A DNA stretch of 10,908 nucleotides, taken from positions 5,314 through 16,221 of the forward strand of contig PMTB01000065.1 of the NCBI GenBank assembly GCA_003167475.1. The letters run 5' to 3'. The stretch is from a candidate division FCPU426 bacterium. Lineage in GTDB: Bacteria > Oederibacteriota > PGYV01 > Palsa-1178. Shown piece by piece: positions 7,815 through 10,908 of this stretch. The position numbers and the translations under genes are program-made. The notes under the pieces were generated by a model that worked only from the letters and a program-made list of their open reading frames with translations, was not told where the DNA came from and searched no databases. The first letter of the stretch is position 1; each line of letters opens with the position of its first letter.

Positions 7815-9202
7815 AAAAAGTACTTTTGGGGTTGGTATTGGCTCTTTTTCCAGTTGTGTGCGCCGCTTCATCGGCCGGGGTTACCTCTGTTTTTGACATA
7901 GGGACTTCGGTCAGGGCACAGTCAATGGGCGGGGCTTTCAGCGCTTTCACAGGCGACTCGGCAGGAGGTTATTTTAACCCGGCGCTCCTGGATACCGTGG
8001 AAAAAACGGAGATACAGGCCGCGTACATACCGCTTTTTTTCGACACCACATATAATTATATTTGCGCGGCAATACCCACGCTCGACATCGGTTCCTTCGG
8101 GTTTTCCGGGGCCGTTATAAATACGGGGAACATAGCTTTCAGGAACGACGACGGGGTAAAAACAGGGGATTCCTCGCAGTTTATCATGGAACTTATCGCG
8201 GGCTGGGGGAAGTTCTTTATAACACCTGACCTGTCCGTTGGATTAAACCTCAAGCTTGACTACCAGAGCATAACGCATTACGCCAATGACCTGACATTTG
8301 GCCTGGACCTGGGATCGTTTTACAGGGTGATAAGCGACAAGGACCAGATGCTTGGCGCCGCGCTCGTGCTTAAGAATACCGTAGAGCCTGATTTTAAATT
8401 GAGCGGTACCGCCGACACTGTACCGAGACAGCTTATTGCGGGCGCTTCATATAAGAGGATACTGACGGCGGACATAACCGGTACGGCAAATATGGACCTT
8501 GTGGCCCCGATCGGCACGGATTTTGACCTTAAAGCCGGCATGGAATTCACATTTTTTAAGATAGTGGCCATAAGGGCCGGCTATAATACCTACGGTATTC
8601 TTTCGGCCGGCGCGGGGCTGACCCTGTTCGATTCGATTACGCTTGACTATGGGCTGTTCCTTACGGAACTTGACACCCAGAACAGGTTCGCGCTGAAGTA
8701 TGTGTTCGGCGATGACATCCCGGACATGCGCAAAAGAAAAGCCGAGATTGACCAGGAAAAGATCGAGAAAATGGCAAAAGTGCTGGCGGCAAAAGAGCTG
8801 GAGCAGCTGCGCGGCAATATAGACAAGATGAAAGATAAGGAAAGATTCAAGGCTCTGCATTATTCAAATGGGCTTGAATCATATTTTGACGGCGACCTGA
8901 AAAGGTCGCTCGCGGAATTCCAGACGGTGTACGACATAGACAGCGGGTATATGAGCGTTACATATTACACGTCCTATATAAAAGGTTTGATGGACAGGTC
9001 GAAACAGGGCGCGTACAGCGATGAGGTGGTAAAACTTTACAGGGAGGGCGTGGAACTATACCTTAAGCAGGATTACAAGGGAGCCAAGGCAAAGTGGGAA
9101 AGCATACTTAAGATAGACCCATATAACAGGCTGGCTATCGAGAACCTTAAGGAAGTCAATCCGTTGCTCCGCGAACTTGAAGGCTTTAAGGAGGGCAAAT
9201 AG
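7811..9202 (+). CDS. PorV/PorQ-like outer-membrane barrel with C-terminal coiled coil and TPR-like repeats
   Basis: The 463-residue product starts with a signal peptide (MKK, a hydrophobic stretch, cut likely near VCA, residue 18; no lipobox). The mature N-terminus, around RAQSMGGAFSAFTGDSAGG then YFNPA (35-58), matches the PorV/PorQ (UPF0164, FadL-like) outer-membrane family, whose members include type IX secretion components and possible solute channels. Barrel-like strands run to about residue 300 (ending FALKYVFGDD). After that the character changes: a charged, probably coiled-coil segment (about 306-345, rich in Lys/Glu), then TPR-like helical pairs at about 349-382 and 410-443 (ending YKGAKAKWESILKIDPYN). 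The tail would lie in the periplasm. The gene overlaps rnr by 4 nt and the next gene by 1 nt. The cargo or partner is unknown. A role with the downstream sensor is an inference from coupling only. Confidence 0.85.
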   Translation: MKKVLLGLVLALFPVVCAASSAGVTSVFDIGTSVRAQSMGGAFSAFTGDSAGGYFNPALLDTVEKTEIQAAYIPLFFDTTYNYICAAIPTLDIGSFGFSGAVINTGNIAFRNDDGVKTGDSSQFIMELIAGWGKFFITPDLSVGLNLKLDYQSITHYANDLTFGLDLGSFYRVISDKDQMLGAALVLKNTVEPDFKLSGTADTVPRQLIAGASYKRILTADITGTANMDLVAPIGTDFDLKAGMEFTFFKIVAIRAGYNTYGILSAGAGLTLFDSITLDYGLFLTELDTQNRFALKYVFGDDIPDMRKRKAEIDQEKIEKMAKVLAAKELEQLRGNIDKMKDKERFKALHYSNGLESYFDGDLKRSLAEFQTVYDIDSGYMSVTYYTSYIKGLMDRSKQGAYSDEVVKLYREGVELYLKQDYKGAKAKWESILKIDPYNRLAIENLKEVNPLLRELEGFKEGK

Positions 9203-9232
9203 TGGCGTTTTTTTCCAATAAACTCCTTAAGG
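9184..9232 (+). promoter_or_regulatory. Shine-Dalgarno site and possible sequestering hairpin at the start of the signalling gene
   Basis: AAGGAGG (9188-9194) is a near-perfect ribosome site 7 nt before the GTG at 9202 and decides that start. The stretch 9184-9193 (CTTTAAGGAG) can pair with 9223-9232 (CTCCTTAAGG) over ten base pairs, with one U-G wobble at 9185/9231. The 29-nt loop holds the upstream TAG stop and the GTG start. The 3' arm is itself part of a 12-nt palindrome (CTCCTTAAGGAG, 9223-9234), so alternative folding is possible. Ribosomes finishing the upstream gene would open the stem, giving tight translational coupling. Confidence 0.5.
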
Positions 9233-10908
9233 AGGAGAAGTTTGTCCTGCCCGCGCAGAGGCAGTATGTCCCGGAAATCAAGGAGCGGATCACCACCCTC
9301 TGCAAGGAATTCAATTTCAACTACAAAGACGTGAACAACCTAATGATAGTACTGGATGAGGCGTGTTCCAATATAATCAGGCACGCATACAAAGATAAGC
9401 CCGAGGGCGGGGACATAACCTTTGAGATAAAGGTTATGGAAAAAGGCATTTATATAACCGTCATAGACAACGGGAAAGGCTTTGACTGGAAGCACTTCCG
9501 AACGCCGAACCTGAACCACTATGTTGATATCGGGAAAAAAGGCGGGCTCGGGGTCTGGATAATCAGGAAACTCACCGACAAAAGCGATTATAAGACAACG
9601 GAGCGCGGCAATGAACTAACCCTGGTAAAGTACCATTCGCGGAAATCCCTGATCAATGTCATTTTGGGCATGGTGTCGTCGTCAAAAGGCATCAAGGAAC
9701 GTTTTGTCGTGGCCACGACAATATTCATACTGTTGCTTGTAACAGGCACTTATTTTTATTTTATTGAGCATGAGAGGGAGAGCCTCCGCAACAAATTCCT
9801 GACCTACACCGGCGACATAGCCAAGAGCCTCTCGGACTCGAGCAGGGAGAGGATAATCAATAACAATTACCTCTCGCTCATACAGGTGCTGAAAGAAATC
9901 AAAGGCAATAATGAGAATATTGACGAGGTTTTTGTAATCAATACAGACGGAAAGATCATAGCGCATAATGACGCCCAGAAGCTTTACACGGATTATATGC
10001 GCAATGATAAGACCTGCACGGTCATGCCGTCAAGCAACGGCGTGCTTGTGATGAAATGCGTTTACGATAAAACGTACAGATATGACCTGGCCTACTCCAT
10101 CACCTTTCAGGGGATCGAGATGGGGGAGGTGCACGTCTATGTGACGAAGAAAGGCATAGACAGGGTCATGTCGGGGAAGGCCATAAATCTGGTTTTTGCC
10201 AGCCTGCTCATATTTCTTATCGCCGCGGCCGGTATTTACATGCTTCTCGGGCTGATCATAACCCCTTTACAGCGCCTGAGGGAAGGCGCGCTAGCCATAG
10301 GAGAAGGCAGATTGGACCACCGCATAGAACTCGAGGGCGAGGATGAGTTCTCCCAGATAGCCAACGCTTTTAACGATATGGCCAATAAATTCAAGGGCGC
10401 GCAGGAATCCCTGGTTGAAAATGAAAAGATGCAGAAAGAGATCGCGGTTGCCAAGGAAATACAGCAGACGCTTTTGCCGAAAAAAATGCCCGATCTTGAG
10501 GGTTTTGACATATCCGCGTACTACATGTCGGCCAAAGAGGTAGGCGGAGATTATTACGATGTAATCAAGGTCGCGCCGCGCCTGATCGGCGTGATCGTAG
10601 CGGACGTCTCGGGTAAGGGTGTGCCCGGTTCGCTGGTTATGACCATCACCAGGACAGTGGCGCGCCTTGTGGCAATGAAAAACAAGTCCGCGAAAAGCGT
10701 GCTGGTGAAAGTCAACAACTTTGTGAAAGAAGACATGAAAAAAGGGATGTTTGTGACCGCTTTTTACCTTGTGCTTAATTCCTTCACCCGTAGGATAAAT
10801 TTTGCCAGCGCGGGGCATGACCCGCTCATACTCTACAGGGCAAAGGAAGAGAAGATATATTACATAAAACCAAAGGGTTTCCCACTCGGGATAACGCTGC
10901 CGGACGAC
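9202..10908 (+). CDS. membrane sensor protein: RsbW-like HATPase, periplasmic sensor, HAMP and SpoIIE/RsbU-type PP2C phosphatase (partial)
   Basis: The frame is open from GTG 9202 to the window end (569 codons, 3' end missing). Residues 1-150 form an RsbW/SpoIIAB-like ATPase with LDEACSNIIRHAY (N-box Glu53, Asn57), DNGKGFD (Asp89, Gly91, Gly93) and KKGGLG (112-117). There is no histidine-kinase dimerisation H-box. A membrane helix at about 168-188 leads to a sensor of about 140 residues resembling a Cache/PDC fold (VFVINTDGKIIAHND, 243-257). A second helix (about 328-353), a HAMP domain (about 350-404), a short coiled link and a PP2C/SpoIIE domain follow. The last has EIQQTLLP (419-426), VGGDYYD with Asp450, ADVSGKGVPGS with Asp468, and SAGHDP. 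The Asp450-Asp468 spacing fits metal ligands of this family. The final Asp motif should lie just past the edge. By family, the phosphatase would activate a STAS anti-sigma antagonist and the kinase would inactivate one. GTG is chosen for its strong ribosome site and conserved N-terminus; it overlaps the previous stop by 1 nt. Confidence 0.93.
   Translation, partial: MAFFSNKLLKEEKFVLPAQRQYVPEIKERITTLCKEFNFNYKDVNNLMIVLDEACSNIIRHAYKDKPEGGDITFEIKVMEKGIYITVIDNGKGFDWKHFRTPNLNHYVDIGKKGGLGVWIIRKLTDKSDYKTTERGNELTLVKYHSRKSLINVILGMVSSSKGIKERFVVATTIFILLLVTGTYFYFIEHERESLRNKFLTYTGDIAKSLSDSSRERIINNNYLSLIQVLKEIKGNNENIDEVFVINTDGKIIAHNDAQKLYTDYMRNDKTCTVMPSSNGVLVMKCVYDKTYRYDLAYSITFQGIEMGEVHVYVTKKGIDRVMSGKAINLVFASLLIFLIAAAGIYMLLGLIITPLQRLREGALAIGEGRLDHRIELEGEDEFSQIANAFNDMANKFKGAQESLVENEKMQKEIAVAKEIQQTLLPKKMPDLEGFDISAYYMSAKEVGGDYYDVIKVAPRLIGVIVADVSGKGVPGSLVMTITRTVARLVAMKNKSAKSVLVKVNNFVKEDMKKGMFVTAFYLVLNSFTRRINFASAGHDPLILYRAKEEKIYYIKPKGFPLGITLPDD

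Noticed and set aside
9208..9214. Run of seven T at codons 3-5 of the sensor gene as a frameshift site
   Set aside because: The downstream reading frame is continuous with the conserved ATPase domain without any shift, and no useful alternative product is visible.
9229..9237. AAGGAGGAG as a second ribosome site for a later start in the sensor gene
   Set aside because: No in-frame ATG, GTG or TTG follows at a suitable distance, and the GTG at 9202 has a better placed site. It is more likely coding sequence and part of the hairpin arm.

Overview
The window reads as one co-directional stretch of eight genes on the + strand, with no RNA gene, mobile element or CRISPR array that I could find. The source looks like a diderm bacterium: there are two predicted outer-membrane beta-barrel proteins (one of the PorV/PorQ type), a periplasm-facing MltG and a membrane sensor protein. 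Codon use is uniform, with heavy AGG for Arg and frequent ATA for Ile, and nothing looks recently acquired. PorV/PorQ-like barrels and RsbU-type phosphatases are common in poorly cultured diderm phyla, spirochaetes and the FCB group, but I cannot name the lineage from sequence alone.

Layout. Bases 1-133 hold a possible tail of an upstream gene (frame ending at 80) and a good sigma70-like promoter (TTGACA, 16 bp, TAAAAT). Then come recX (146-622), alaS (612-3230), ruvX (3233-3652), mltG (3649-4704), an unrecognised secreted barrel-like protein (4701-5702), rnr for RNase R (5745-7814), a PorV-like barrel with a coiled-coil and TPR tail (7811-9202), and a GTG-started membrane signalling protein that runs off the right edge (9202 to beyond 10908). 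All junctions are overlaps (1, 4 or 11 nt) or a 2-nt gap, except 42 nt before rnr. This suggests one or two long transcripts with translational coupling. Extended -10 sequences inside recX and rnr could be internal promoters.

How the genes relate. recX-alaS is the order known from E. coli recA-recX-alaS, and alaS-ruvX-mltG is a widespread neighbourhood, seen for example in Bacillus with small genes between. The left half is therefore ordinary housekeeping: recombination control, tRNA charging, Holliday-junction/rRNA-related nuclease, peptidoglycan chain termination and RNA decay. The right end is less ordinary. An outer-membrane barrel with a predicted periplasmic TPR tail is coupled to a protein that combines an RsbW-like anti-sigma kinase domain, a periplasmic sensor between two membrane helices, a HAMP domain and an RsbU/SpoIIE-type PP2C phosphatase. 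One polypeptide thus carries domains that in the classic partner-switching pathway are opposed. Its Shine-Dalgarno sequence can pair in a 10-bp stem with the start of its own coding region, so its translation may depend on ribosomes arriving from the barrel gene.
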